From Alistipes ihumii AP11 (GTDB lineage Bacteria > Bacteroidota > Bacteroidia > Bacteroidales > Rikenellaceae): a stretch of 64,000 nucleotides of DNA. The notes under the pieces were generated by a model that saw only the letters and a list, made by a program, of their open reading frames with translations, was not told the origin of the DNA and searched no databases. Shown in pieces: positions 27,380 through 35,944 of the stretch. Positions within the stretch are counted from its first letter, which is position 1, and each line of letters begins with the position of its first letter. Where the stretch lies: positions 2,356,001 to 2,420,000 of the forward strand of contig NZ_CP102294.1 of the NCBI RefSeq assembly GCF_025144665.1, given 5' to 3'. The position numbers and the translations under genes are program-made.

Positions 27380-29329
27380 ATGAAACTTTTCCGACATCTG
27401 CTGCCGGTCTGCCTGCTCTTGTTGGGACAGGCGGCTGCGGTAGCCTCCGGCGACGCTTCCGGCAATGCGGACGTTCCGGGCATTCATGCGATCGGCAACG
27501 GCGAACTGTGCGTTTACGGTCGCGGCGCCGACATCCTGCAAATTTTCGGACCGCCCTATTCTTCCCCCTCCCTGCTTACGCTGAGCCTGTGCGACGGACT
27601 GCAGGTAGCCTCGGAGCGCGAGGCCGGCTCTTCCGTATGGAATCACCGGCTTCGGGACGGTCATGGGATTGCGGGCCGGCATACCGATTTCGTCGCGGAC
27701 GGCAGTCCGGTATTCGTGCGGCTTTTCCGGCAGAAGCGGCCGGTCCGCTACCGGCTCGGGGTCGAGCTGGAGGAACGCTACCGTCCTTTCGAGGAGAGCC
27801 TGAGCTGCGCGGAGGACGGACTTCCCGTCTCGTGGACCGACGCGCGGAGCGTCTTTCGCGTCGATCTGAGGGCCGGCGTTCCGTTCTACAGTACGTACCG
27901 AAGTCCTGCGGGCTATTGCTACCGGCTCGTGACTACCGGAACGGTCCGTTTGGAGCGGTCCGGGGAGAACGGACGTGAGCTGACGTTGACCGCCTCGCCG
28001 GGCGAGGGCGCGCTGTACGTGATCGCCGCCCGCTCCCGGGAAGAACTCGACCGAGAGACGGCCCGGGTCGCCTCCGTTTCCGGGCTTGCCTTGTTGAAGA
28101 CGGCATCCCGGTCCGCAAGCCGGCCGAATGTCACGGCATCGGCTCTGTCGGGCGAACGGCGGCGCGAGTTTCTGCAGGCCGTCGACGACGCGGCCGCACT
28201 GATCCGCAGCCAGCAGTCGTCCGAAGGCTCCGTACTGGCCGGCATCATCTATCATATGGGCTACGTCCGCGACCAGTACGGCGTTTCGCGGGCGCTGCTC
28301 GCGCTGGGCGAGTGGGAGCGCGCGCGGATGATACTCGACTTCTACTGGCGGGTGTGGCAGCGCAGCGGCCTGATCCATAACGCTCAGGCGATCGGCTACC
28401 CCGGCATTTTCCACCGGCACGAGAATGACGAGACGGAGATTACGGGCTATCTGGTCGTGCAGGCGTTCGACTACTATCGCAAGACGCGCGATACGGCTTT
28501 CCTGCGCGAAATCATGCCGATGCTCGAGTGGGCGACCGAGGCCCAGCAGCGGAATCTGATCGACGGTATGCTGCCGTTCAACGGCGACGAAACCTATATC
28601 GCCGGGGGCGTGGTTCCCCGTCAGGTGATGTATCACGGCTCGGCCGAGGCGACCCTGCTGTTCGTCGAGGGAAGCCGCCGGCTGATCCGCTTCGTCCGCG
28701 AGCAGGGGCTGTGGAGCGCTGCACGGATCGGAGCCTTGGAGCGCGACGCGGACGAGTGCAGCGAGCGGTTCCGCGATAATTTCTGCCGCGACGGGCATCT
28801 GTACGTTAACAATCCCCGGCGGGAACGGAAAGTCGCCTATCCGCCGACCCGGCCCGGCGTCTGCCTGTATCCCGGGCATTTCGACTATTTTCCCGAGACG
28901 TACCATTTCAAGGGATGCCTCTATTTTTGCAAAGATTGCATGACCAAGGACCATGCGGCCGTCGAGCTTCCCGAACCGGAACTTTTCAGCATCCCGTCGG
29001 CCAATCTGTTTCCCGTTTATATCGGCTCGGAACTTTTCTCGGAGAGCGAGAAGCGGGCGTTTTTGGACGATGTGATCGCGTTGTACGAACGAACCGGGAA
29101 AATTTCCGGACAGGATCGCATACTGGGCTACGACTTCGGCATGTTCCTCTATGCGTTGTGCGAGACGGGACATCCGTTGCGGGATGAGGTATACGACCGG
29201 ATGATGAGCCTGCGCGACGGTGCTGGAGCATGGGTCGAGTATTATGTCGACGGCCGGCCGAGCGGTTGCGGCTGCCGTCCGTGGGAGAGCGGCATCAATA
29301 TCGAGGCGGCGATCCGTTATGCCCGATAA
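27380..29329 (+). CDS. Secreted six-hairpin glycosidase-like protein
   Basis: 649 residues with a signal peptide (MKLFRHLLPVCLLLLGQAAAVASG). The N-terminal half is beta-rich. From about residue 255 the chain looks like an (alpha/alpha)6 barrel of glycoside hydrolases: DDAAALIRSQQ, GIIYHMGYVRDQYGVSRALL, GLIHNAQAIGYPG, then MLPFNGDETYIAGG (near 400), whose Asp-Glu could be catalytic. A Cys-rich patch (CLYFCKDCM) lies near 515-525. This resembles GH15/GH65-like clans, but I cannot place it in a numbered family or name a substrate. No susCD pair, regulator or other carbohydrate gene adjoins it. Confidence 0.75.
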   Translation: MKLFRHLLPVCLLLLGQAAAVASGDASGNADVPGIHAIGNGELCVYGRGADILQIFGPPYSSPSLLTLSLCDGLQVASEREAGSSVWNHRLRDGHGIAGRHTDFVADGSPVFVRLFRQKRPVRYRLGVELEERYRPFEESLSCAEDGLPVSWTDARSVFRVDLRAGVPFYSTYRSPAGYCYRLVTTGTVRLERSGENGRELTLTASPGEGALYVIAARSREELDRETARVASVSGLALLKTASRSASRPNVTASALSGERRREFLQAVDDAAALIRSQQSSEGSVLAGIIYHMGYVRDQYGVSRALLALGEWERARMILDFYWRVWQRSGLIHNAQAIGYPGIFHRHENDETEITGYLVVQAFDYYRKTRDTAFLREIMPMLEWATEAQQRNLIDGMLPFNGDETYIAGGVVPRQVMYHGSAEATLLFVEGSRRLIRFVREQGLWSAARIGALERDADECSERFRDNFCRDGHLYVNNPRRERKVAYPPTRPGVCLYPGHFDYFPETYHFKGCLYFCKDCMTKDHAAVELPEPELFSIPSANLFPVYIGSELFSESEKRAFLDDVIALYERTGKISGQDRILGYDFGMFLYALCETGHPLRDEVYDRMMSLRDGAGAWVEYYVDGRPSGCGCRPWESGINIEAAIRYAR

Positions 29330-29535
29330 CGCGGAGGTGGCTGTCCCCGGTTTCGGGCAATGTACGCTTCGTCGGTTCCGGTTTACGGCAAGCGCCGGAA
29401 ACCGGGCCGGTCTTCGGACCCGCTTTCCCGTCCGGTCTGCGGCTTTTCAACGGAGAACCGCGGACATTCGGAACGGAATCGATGTATCGGAACGTGCGGT
29501 CGTGGCGGCGAGCTGCAGTCCGGCCGGTTTGTCCC

Positions 29536-30636
29536 TTATTTCCGGATGTCTTCGAAATAGCTGTTGAGCAGCTCGCGGGCCGCTACGAACGAGCTTTTTT
29601 TGTCCGACAGCACCAGTTCCTCGTATCGGGCGATCCGCGATTCGACGGCCTCGTTGCGATAGAAACTCTCTCGCAGCGCCTCGTGGATCGTCTCGTACAT
29701 CCAGTATTTGGCTTGCCGGTGGCGGTTGCGCTGGTAGTAGCCGTTGCCGCGCGTGAATTTCAGAAAGTCCTCGATGCCGCTCCAGATTTCCCTCAGTCCC
29801 GTTTTCTCGACGGCGGAGCAGGTGTATACTTTCGGACGCCAGCCCGAATCGGGCATCGGGAACAGGTTCAGCGCGTTCGCAAAGTGGCTTTTGGCCACTT
29901 CGGCCCGTTGCACGTTGTTGCCGTCGGCCTTGTTGATCGCGATCATGTCGGCCATCTCCATGATGCCGCGCTTGATGCCCTGCAGCTCGTCGCCGGCTCC
30001 GGCGATCTGCAGCAGCAGGAACAGGTCGACCATCGAGTGGACGGCTGTCTCGGACTGGCCCACGCCGACCGTTTCGATGAAGATCACGTCGAATCCGGCC
30101 GCTTCGCACAGGATGACGCTCTCGCGCGTTTTGCGCGCCACGCCGCCGAGCGATCCGGCCGAGGGCGAGGGCCGGATGAATACTTTCGGGTTGTGCACGA
30201 GCGTTTCCATGCGGGTCTTGTCGCCGAGGATCGAGCCCTTGCTGCGTTCCGAGCTCGGGTCGATCGCCAGTACCGACAGCTTGTGCCCGAGACCGGTGAC
30301 CATGTCGCCGATCGCCTCGATGAACGTCGACTTGCCCGCGCCCGGCACGCCGGTGATGCCGATGCGCACCGAACCGCCCGAATAGGGCAGGCAACGCTCG
30401 ATGATCTCCTGAGCCTGAGCGTAGTGTTCCGGCAACAGGCTTTCGACCAGCGTGATCGCTTGGGACAGGACCGTGATGTTACCCGAGCGGATGCCCTCCA
30501 TGTACTGGTCGGTCGTCATTCGCTGCCGCCTTACTTTGCGGAAATGGGGATTGACGATCGGCGGTTGTTCGATTCCCTTGTTGACCGCCAGCGCGCTGTC
30601 ATGCTCGCGGCCGTGTATCTCTTCGTAGTGTTCCAT
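29536..30636 (-). CDS. meaB: Methylmalonyl-CoA mutase-associated GTPase MeaB
   Basis: G-protein chaperone that guards the loading of adenosylcobalamin into methylmalonyl-CoA mutase. 366 residues: P-loop GITGVPGAGKSTF (about 93-105), DPSSERSKGSILGDKTRM, IFIETVGVGQSE and the guanine-binding NKADG. The C-terminal helices would give the dimerisation arm. ATG 30636 (MEHYEEI) is used; the open frame further upstream has no MeaB-like residues. The mutase genes are not in the window, which is common for Bacteroidetes. The enzyme supports propionate/succinate metabolism. Confidence 0.95.
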   Translation of the reverse strand: MEHYEEIHGREHDSALAVNKGIEQPPIVNPHFRKVRRQRMTTDQYMEGIRSGNITVLSQAITLVESLLPEHYAQAQEIIERCLPYSGGSVRIGITGVPGAGKSTFIEAIGDMVTGLGHKLSVLAIDPSSERSKGSILGDKTRMETLVHNPKVFIRPSPSAGSLGGVARKTRESVILCEAAGFDVIFIETVGVGQSETAVHSMVDLFLLLQIAGAGDELQGIKRGIMEMADMIAINKADGNNVQRAEVAKSHFANALNLFPMPDSGWRPKVYTCSAVEKTGLREIWSGIEDFLKFTRGNGYYQRNRHRQAKYWMYETIHEALRESFYRNEAVESRIARYEELVLSDKKSSFVAARELLNSYFEDIRK

Positions 30637-30848
30637 GGAAGTGTTGCGCTTGTCGTTACGAAGATACCGCTTTTTCCCGGAATTCGGTGCGCGGCTTCCG
30701 ATTAATTCGTCCGCCGGTTGCGGAACGAGGCGTCCGTCCGGCGGTCCATGACGCATGTCTTTTCGGTGCGCGGCGCGTGTTCCGGACCGGTCGGGTCTGG
30801 GCGCCGCGTGTCCGGCCGTCGTTCGTCGATTACGGTATCTTCGTCGGG

Positions 30849-31014
30849 CGATTATATGCTTCAATGTACCAAAGTTCTCGCATCCGGAGTTTCCATATCC
30901 GTCAGCCGTGGCTTGCGGTCTCGTATTGCGTCCCTACCATGAAGTCCTTTTCGTCAAGCGATTTCATGCGGAGAAACCGGAAACTCGAAAACCGTTACAT
31001 AAAATATATGATCG
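30849..31014 (+). repeat. Dispersed TIR element, copy B
   Basis: 166 bp. The left end (30849-30870, CGATTATATGCTTCAATGTA...) and the right end (30992-31014) are imperfect inverted repeats of about 20 bp. Internally GAGTTTCC (30887-30894) pairs perfectly with GGAAACTC (30979-30986). It aligns with the complement of copy A throughout, with long near-identical blocks. Confidence 0.72.
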
Positions 31015-31257
31015 GGCTTCGTTGTATCGTTCGCTTCTGCCATGTATTCTTGCAAGGGATGCCCGAGCGGAGCGGTCGGTCCCGGCGTGATTCGGACGGG
31101 TTTTCGCAGCCCGGACAATCCAACGAGCCTCGCGGCGGAGCCCGATCGGGATCGCTCGCTTTCTGTCCGGCCGCCCGTTCCGTGCCGGAGCGCGGCAACC
31201 GAAGGCGTGCTTTTCGATCGGGCGTTGCGCTCCGGTGGACGAATGACGAAAATGTGA

Positions 31258-31265
31258 TACCTTTG
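31258..31265 (+). promoter_or_regulatory. -7 box of the MATE gene, next to the start codon
   Basis: TACCTTTG ends 5 bases before the ATG at 31271. With transcription starting 3-6 bases after such a box, the mRNA would have almost no 5' leader. A -33 box is not evident. Confidence 0.6.
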
Positions 31266-31270
31266 CCTCC

Positions 31271-32560
31271 ATGAACCGCAAGATACTCTCTCTGGCCATT
31301 CCGAATATCGTGTCGAACATCACGATTCCGCTGCTGGGCATGGTCGATATGGCCATCGTCGGGCATCTGGGCGACGATGCGCTGATCGGAGGGATCGGCA
31401 TCGGTACGTCGGTCTTCAACTTCATCTACTGGAACTTCGCGTTCCTGCGCATGGGAACGAGCGGTTTGACCGCGCAGTCGTACGGGGCCCGGAATTTCCC
31501 GGAGATTACGGCCGTGCTGGTCCGCGCGCTGAGCGTCTCTCTGCTGGCGGCCGTGCTGCTGATCCTCTTTCGGGAGCCTGTCGGACGGTTGGCCTTCCGG
31601 ATGATGGACGGCACGCCGCATACGATGGACTATGCGGCCGAGTATTTCTATGCGCGGATCTGGGCCGCTCCGGCGACCGTTTCGCTGTTCGCGTTTCAGG
31701 GATGGTTCATCGGCATGCAGAACTCGCGCTTCCCGATGTATATTTCGATCGCGATCAATCTGGTCAATATACTCTGCTGTCTGTGGTTCGCGCTCGGGCT
31801 GGGGTGGGGTATCGCGGGCGTCGCGTGGGGAACCGTCGTCGCGCAGTATACGGGGCTGCTGCTGTCGGTAGCGCTCTGGCTGCGCTACTACCGCCGTTTC
31901 GGCCGCTACGTCGATCTGCGCGACAGCCTGAGGCTCCGGCCGATGACGGCTTTCTTCCGGATCAACGGCGATATTTTCCTGCGAACGGCCTGCATCGTGA
32001 TCGTCTACACGTTCTTCACGGCCGCTTCGTCGGGCATGGGCGACACGCTGCTGGCCGTCAATATGCTGCTGATGCAGCTTTTCACGCTGTTTTCCTATCT
32101 GATGGACGGATTCGCCTATGCCGGCGAGGCATTGGCGGGAAGGTATGTCGGAGCGCGCAACGCGCCGATGCTGCGCCGGTGCGTCCGGGCTTTGCTCGTA
32201 TGGGGAGCGGCGGTTGCCGCGCTTTATGTCGGCCTGTATGCGGCGGGATGGCGGAGCGTGCTCTCGCTCTTTACCGACAGTCGGGAGATTCTGGTCGGAG
32301 CTGGCGATTACGTGGCCTGGCTGATCGTGATTCCTTTGGTGGCTTTTGCGCCTTTTTTGATCGACGGCGTGCTGATCGGTGCCACGCGCACGGCCGTGAT
32401 GCGCAATTCGGTCTTTCTGTCGACCGTCGGTTTTTTCGCCGCTTATTACGGATTGAGGGACGTGGCCGGAAACGATGCGCTGTGGTTCGCTTTCCTGCTG
32501 TTTCTGGTGCTTCGCGGCGTATTTCAGTATTTTATGACGAACCGGTTGCGGATCGTGTGA
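31271..32560 (+). CDS. MATE family efflux transporter
   Basis: 429 residues, about twelve membrane segments in two similar halves, typical of MATE transporters that export drugs or metabolites against sodium or protons. The N-terminus KILSLAIPNIVSNITIPLLG plus MVDMAIVGHLGDDALIGG is the family's first helix and loop and fixes the start. TSGLTAQSYGARN in half one and AGEALAGRYVGARN in half two are the matched motifs. DinF-like members are the nearest group. The substrate cannot be read from sequence. The mRNA may be leaderless. Confidence 0.93.
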   Translation: MNRKILSLAIPNIVSNITIPLLGMVDMAIVGHLGDDALIGGIGIGTSVFNFIYWNFAFLRMGTSGLTAQSYGARNFPEITAVLVRALSVSLLAAVLLILFREPVGRLAFRMMDGTPHTMDYAAEYFYARIWAAPATVSLFAFQGWFIGMQNSRFPMYISIAINLVNILCCLWFALGLGWGIAGVAWGTVVAQYTGLLLSVALWLRYYRRFGRYVDLRDSLRLRPMTAFFRINGDIFLRTACIVIVYTFFTAASSGMGDTLLAVNMLLMQLFTLFSYLMDGFAYAGEALAGRYVGARNAPMLRRCVRALLVWGAAVAALYVGLYAAGWRSVLSLFTDSREILVGAGDYVAWLIVIPLVAFAPFLIDGVLIGATRTAVMRNSVFLSTVGFFAAYYGLRDVAGNDALWFAFLLFLVLRGVFQYFMTNRLRIV

Positions 32561-32845
32561 CGGGTTTTCTCTCCCGGTCCCGATGCCGCGTGGCCGTCAC
32601 GGTATCGGTTGCCGGGACGGTCCGGTCGCCGGGGATGCGGCGGAGGCGGGACGAGTGTCTTTCGGGGCGGGAGTTCGTTCCCGTCGGTTGCGCGCCGAGC
32701 ATCTGCCGGACCGCAGCGGAAAGAGATTGCGGAAAGCGTTTCGGAAAGAATCCTTTGTCGTTTCCCGAACGGACCCGTCGGACCTGCATCCGGACCGGAG
32801 CGGTCCGTTGCCCGACTCCTTTCAACGGGAATGAGCTTTCACGGA

Positions 32846-33811
32846 TTACTGGACCGGGACTTGTACCGGAATCTTGACCTGCACCTTGTTCGGATCGTCC
32901 ATCGTAGCCGGGACCTGCGCCGGAGCCGGCTGGCTGGCTTCGCCGGAGTCTGTCGTTTCGGTCGGAGAAACCGTTTCGCCTTTGTCGGAACGGTTCGTCG
33001 AATCGACGGCCGGAGCAGCGGCCGCCTGCGCGACCGAATCGGCTGCGGCGCGTTCGGCCTCGGCACGGGCTTTCGCCTCGGCTTCGGCCGCCTGCTGCTC
33101 GGCCTGCTTGGCTTTCAGTTTTTCCTGCTCGTCGGCGGTGTTGAGCGCTTCGGCGAAATCGCGGAACGCGTAGACCGACAGCATTTCGATCTTGACCAGT
33201 CCGAACTGGCTTTTCAGTTCGGGATATTTCTGCGAGAAGCTGTACAGCAATTCGGTGGTGAGGCATCGGCACTGCCCGGTTTCGGTGTCGTAGATCACGG
33301 GAATGCGCGTCGAGAGCCTGTCGACGGCGCCTTTGACCGCTCCGCCGATCAGGCCGCCGATCTTCGGGATCGAACCTCCGGTCTTGACGGCCGGAGCCTG
33401 CGAGTAGTCGCCCAGAATGCTCTTGTATTTCGGGTTCAGCGGGATGGCGATGTTCAGGTACAGATAGCGCTTGCCTGTCCCGTATTCGGCCTTGGCGTAC
33501 CAGTCGAGTCCCGAGAACGGCTTGCAGTTCAGATAGACCGTGTCTTTGTAGACGATGCCCCACAGACTGTCGGTCAGGTAGTCCTTGTCCATGGCCTCGT
33601 TGCATTCGATCTTGTAGTCGTTGCCCGGGCTCACTTTCATCAGGGCCGCCGACCGCTTGTCGGCATAGTAGATGCGGCTTCCGTCGGGATTGTTCGTACG
33701 GTAGTCGTACAGCGTCGGGTATCCGTTGGGCGTTTTTTTCTTGATTTGGGCGTGCAGCCTGCCGGAAGTCGCGGCGGCGAGAAAAATCAGCAGCGTGAAG
33801 ACGTATTTCAT
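32846..33811 (-). CDS. Secreted protein of unknown function, Bacteroidales type
   Basis: 321 residues with a signal peptide (MKYVFTLLIFLAAATSGRLHA, cut before Gln). The globular part (about 25-220) contains YLTDSLWGIVYKDTVYLNCK, YLYLNIAIPLNPKYKS and IPVIYDTETGQCRCLTTELL. Residues about 225-260 form a charged Ala/Glu/Gln-rich helix (KAKQAEQQAAEAEAKARAEA), then a Ser/Thr/Pro-rich tail ending in VQVKIPVQVPVQ. I cannot name its function. Similar proteins are known to me only as uncharacterised in Bacteroidales. It has its own -7 box and stands between a MATE gene and rpiB. Confidence 0.8.
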   Translation of the reverse strand: MKYVFTLLIFLAAATSGRLHAQIKKKTPNGYPTLYDYRTNNPDGSRIYYADKRSAALMKVSPGNDYKIECNEAMDKDYLTDSLWGIVYKDTVYLNCKPFSGLDWYAKAEYGTGKRYLYLNIAIPLNPKYKSILGDYSQAPAVKTGGSIPKIGGLIGGAVKGAVDRLSTRIPVIYDTETGQCRCLTTELLYSFSQKYPELKSQFGLVKIEMLSVYAFRDFAEALNTADEQEKLKAKQAEQQAAEAEAKARAEAERAAADSVAQAAAAPAVDSTNRSDKGETVSPTETTDSGEASQPAPAQVPATMDDPNKVQVKIPVQVPVQ

Positions 33812-33831
33812 AACCTGTCCGAATTTTGGGA

Positions 33832-33839
33832 CAAATGTA
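33832..33839 (-). promoter_or_regulatory. -7 box of the secreted unknown gene
   Basis: Minus strand reads TACATTTG, 20 bases upstream of the ATG at 33811. No -33 TTTG at the proper distance. Confidence 0.5.
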
Positions 33840-33864
33840 GCGATAATTTCGCAACGGTGCGCGA

Positions 33865-33894
33865 CGAAAAAAGCGCCCGCCGGAGCGGGCGCTT
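33865..33894 (-). terminator. Intrinsic terminator of rpiB
   Basis: Perfect 10-bp stem AAGCGCCCGC (33871-33880) with its complement (33885-33894), loop CGGA on the plus strand. On the minus strand the stem is followed directly by six T. It lies 28 bases after the rpiB stop codon. Confidence 0.88.
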
Positions 33895-33921
33895 GGAATC
33901 ATACGTTTGGGGTCGGATCGG

Positions 33922-34380
33922 CTACTTCCCGCATCCGCATCCCGAAACCGGGATCTTGTCGATCCGGCGCTGGTGCCGGCCGCCCTCGAACTCGGTCGAG
34001 AGGAAGGTGTCGACGATCCTGATCGCCGTGTCGCGGTCGATGAAGCGGGCGGGCATGGAGCATACGTTCGCGTCGTTGTGCTTGCGCGCGAGCGACGCGA
34101 TTTCGGGCTCCCAGCAGATCGCCGCGCGGATACCCTGATGCTTGTTCAGCGTGATCGTGATGCCGTTGGCGCTGCCACACATCGCGATGCCGCGCGGAAG
34201 CTCTCCCTTTTCGATCGCCTCGGCCAGCGGGTGCGCGTAGTCGGGGTAGTCGCAGCTCTCCTCGCTGTGGCAGCCGAAATCGTGCACGTCGTAGCCTTTC
34301 GAGTCGAGGTAGCCGATGATGAATTCCTTGAGCTGGTAGCCGGCGTGGTCGCTGGCGATACCGATTTTCTTATCGTCCAT
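33922..34380 (-). CDS. rpiB: Ribose-5-phosphate isomerase B
   Basis: Interconverts ribose 5-phosphate and ribulose 5-phosphate in the pentose phosphate pathway. 152 residues: KKIGIASDHAGYQLKE, DFGCHSEESCDYPDYA, then MCGSANGITITLNKHQGIRA with the catalytic Cys and the phosphate loop, and NDANVCSMPARF. A weak -7 box (34418-34425, one mismatch) precedes it. It lies directly downstream of the his operon; ribose 5-phosphate feeds PRPP for histidine, so the neighbourhood makes metabolic sense, though the 69-bp gap suggests separate control. Confidence 0.96.
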   Translation of the reverse strand: MDDKKIGIASDHAGYQLKEFIIGYLDSKGYDVHDFGCHSEESCDYPDYAHPLAEAIEKGELPRGIAMCGSANGITITLNKHQGIRAAICWEPEIASLARKHNDANVCSMPARFIDRDTAIRIVDTFLSTEFEGGRHQRRIDKIPVSGCGCGK

Positions 34381-34449
34381 GTCGTTCGTTGTTAGCTGAA
34401 TGGTTTGAATACGGTCCTAAAGGTAGCAAAATATCCGCATTTTGCGTGC

Positions 34450-35052
34450 CTATTTGTGCCTTTTGGCCAGTTCCTCCTCCAGATCGGCGATCGACAGGCC
34501 CTGATTCTCGAGCAGCACGAGCAGGTGGTAGATCAGGTCCGATGCCTCGTAAACCAGATCGGGATTGTTGTTCGCAACGGCCTCAATGACGGTCTCGACG
34601 GCTTCCTCGCCCACCTTTTGCGCGATTTTGGCCGCTCCTTTCGTAAAGAGCTTCGTCGTGTACGAACCCTCGGGCATGTCGCGGTGACGTTGCCGGATCA
34701 CCGACTGCAGCAGCCCGATGAAGCCCTCGTTCTCGCGGCCGCCGAAGCAGGTCTTGCTTCCCGTGTGGCAGACCGGGCCTGCCGGAACGACGCGGATCAG
34801 TAGCGTATCCGCATCGCAGTCCTTTGCGATGCTTTTGACATGCAGATAGTTGCCGCTCGTTTCGCCTTTGGTCCACAGCCGGCCTTTCGTGCGGCTGAAG
34901 AATGTGACGCGGCCTTCGGCCACCGTTTTGTCGAATGCCTCTTCGTTGAGGTAGCCCAGCATCAGGACCTGACGCGTGTCGTCGTCCTGAATGATGGCGG
35001 GAACCAGTCCCTCGCAGCTCTTGGCTGTGTTCAGTTCGCTGAATTTTATCAT
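34450..35052 (-). CDS. hisIE: Bifunctional phosphoribosyl-AMP cyclohydrolase / phosphoribosyl-ATP pyrophosphatase
   Basis: Catalyses steps 2 and 3 of histidine synthesis. HisI domain, residues 1 to about 105: [33 protein letters not shown], and the zinc/magnesium ligands DCDADTL and [10 protein letters not shown]. HisE domain, about 110-200: a MazG-like helical fold with [11 protein letters not shown] and [10 protein letters not shown]. 200 residues, normal for the fusion. The ATG overlaps the hisF stop by 4 bases. It is the last gene of the operon. Confidence 0.97.
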   Translation of the reverse strand: MIKFSELNTAKSCEGLVPAIIQDDDTRQVLMLGYLNEEAFDKTVAEGRVTFFSRTKGRLWTKGETSGNYLHVKSIAKDCDADTLLIRVVPAGPVCHTGSKTCFGGRENEGFIGLLQSVIRQRHRDMPEGSYTTKLFTKGAAKIAQKVGEEAVETVIEAVANNNPDLVYEASDLIYHLLVLLENQGLSIADLEEELAKRHK

Positions 35053-35804
35053 AATCTGACGGTTATATGCTGTTCGTACAATTGTCGCTTAAGTGATGGA
35101 ATGGGTATTTCGCCGTAGTGGAAAATGCTGGCTGCCAGCGCGGCATCGGCTTTGCCGAGTGTCAGCACATCGGCGATGTGCCGCACCGATCCGGCCCCGC
35201 CCGAGGCGATAACGGGAATCGACAACCGCTCCGACAGCCGGGCGTAGGTGTCGCACGGGTAGCCGTTTTTCGTCCCGTCGTGGTCCATCGACGTGAACAG
35301 AATCTCGCCCGCTCCGCGCCGTTGCGCCTCGGCGGCCCAGGAGAAAAGCTCCCGGTCGGTGAGCCGGCGGCCGCCGTGCGTCGTTACGCGCCACCGGCCG
35401 TCAGCCTGCTTGGCGTCGATCGCGACGACGACGAACTGGCTGCCGTATTTCGAGGCGATGTCGCTGATGAGCTCCGGATTGCGCACGGCGGCGCTGTTGA
35501 CCGTCACCTTGTCGGCTCCGGCGGCGAGCAGTCGTCCCGCGTCCTCGACCGATGCGATGCCGCCGCCGACGGTGAACGGAATATTGATCCGCTCAGCGAT
35601 GCGGGTGACCAGCTCGGCGAATGTGCGCCGGCCCTCCTGCGTCGCGCTGATGTCGAGGTAGACCAGCTCGTCGGCTCCCTGTTCGGCGTAGCGTCGCCCC
35701 AGTTCGACCGGGTCGCCCACGTCCTTCAGACCGAGAAAGTTGATCCCCTTGACGGTTTGTCCGTCCTTGATGTCGAGGCAGGGTATGATGCGTTTGGCTA
35801 ACAC
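35049..35804 (-). CDS. hisF: Imidazole glycerol phosphate synthase, cyclase subunit
   Basis: (beta/alpha)8-barrel partner of HisH that closes the imidazole ring and releases AICAR. 251 residues with the catalytic Asp pair in [13 protein letters not shown] and VVAIDAKQ, plus phosphate loops VGGGIAS and ASGGAGS. The start codon is GTG (GTG TTA GCC). A 140-bp gap separates it from hisA, while every other junction of the operon overlaps or is under 10 bases. No promoter box or terminator is visible in that gap. Confidence 0.97.
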   Translation of the reverse strand: MLAKRIIPCLDIKDGQTVKGINFLGLKDVGDPVELGRRYAEQGADELVYLDISATQEGRRTFAELVTRIAERINIPFTVGGGIASVEDAGRLLAAGADKVTVNSAAVRNPELISDIASKYGSQFVVVAIDAKQADGRWRVTTHGGRRLTDRELFSWAAEAQRRGAGEILFTSMDHDGTKNGYPCDTYARLSERLSIPVIASGGAGSVRHIADVLTLGKADAALAASIFHYGEIPIPSLKRQLYEQHITVRL

Positions 35805-35944
35805 GTTTCTGTCGTTTTATTCGGGTTATCTCGTTCCGGACCGGATTTTCCGATACCGGAGGGTTTCGTTTCGGGCGCGGCCTCCTGCCGTTACGCTTTC
35901 GGTCGGGTGGCCGACGGCGGAGTTCGGGTATTGCGCCCCTTGCT

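Larger units (their letters stand above)
30637..31270. other. Divergent intergenic region with dispersed element B
   Basis: 634 bases between the starts of meaB (-) and the MATE gene (+). A -7-like box for meaB (CGAAGATA on the plus strand, 30659-30666) and a full -7 box for the MATE gene (31258-31265) lie at its ends. Copy B of the dispersed element fills 30849-31014. No B12 riboswitch signature was found although meaB serves a B12 enzyme. 31015-31257 is GC-rich without signal. Confidence 0.65.

Noticed and set aside
30637-31270. Cobalamin riboswitch upstream of meaB
   Set aside because: No B12-box (GCC-x-CTG type) pattern; the conserved sequence there belongs to the dispersed element.
35805-35944. 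Internal promoter between hisA and hisF
   Set aside because: No TAnnTTTG or TTTG element at proper spacing; only small GC-rich hairpins.
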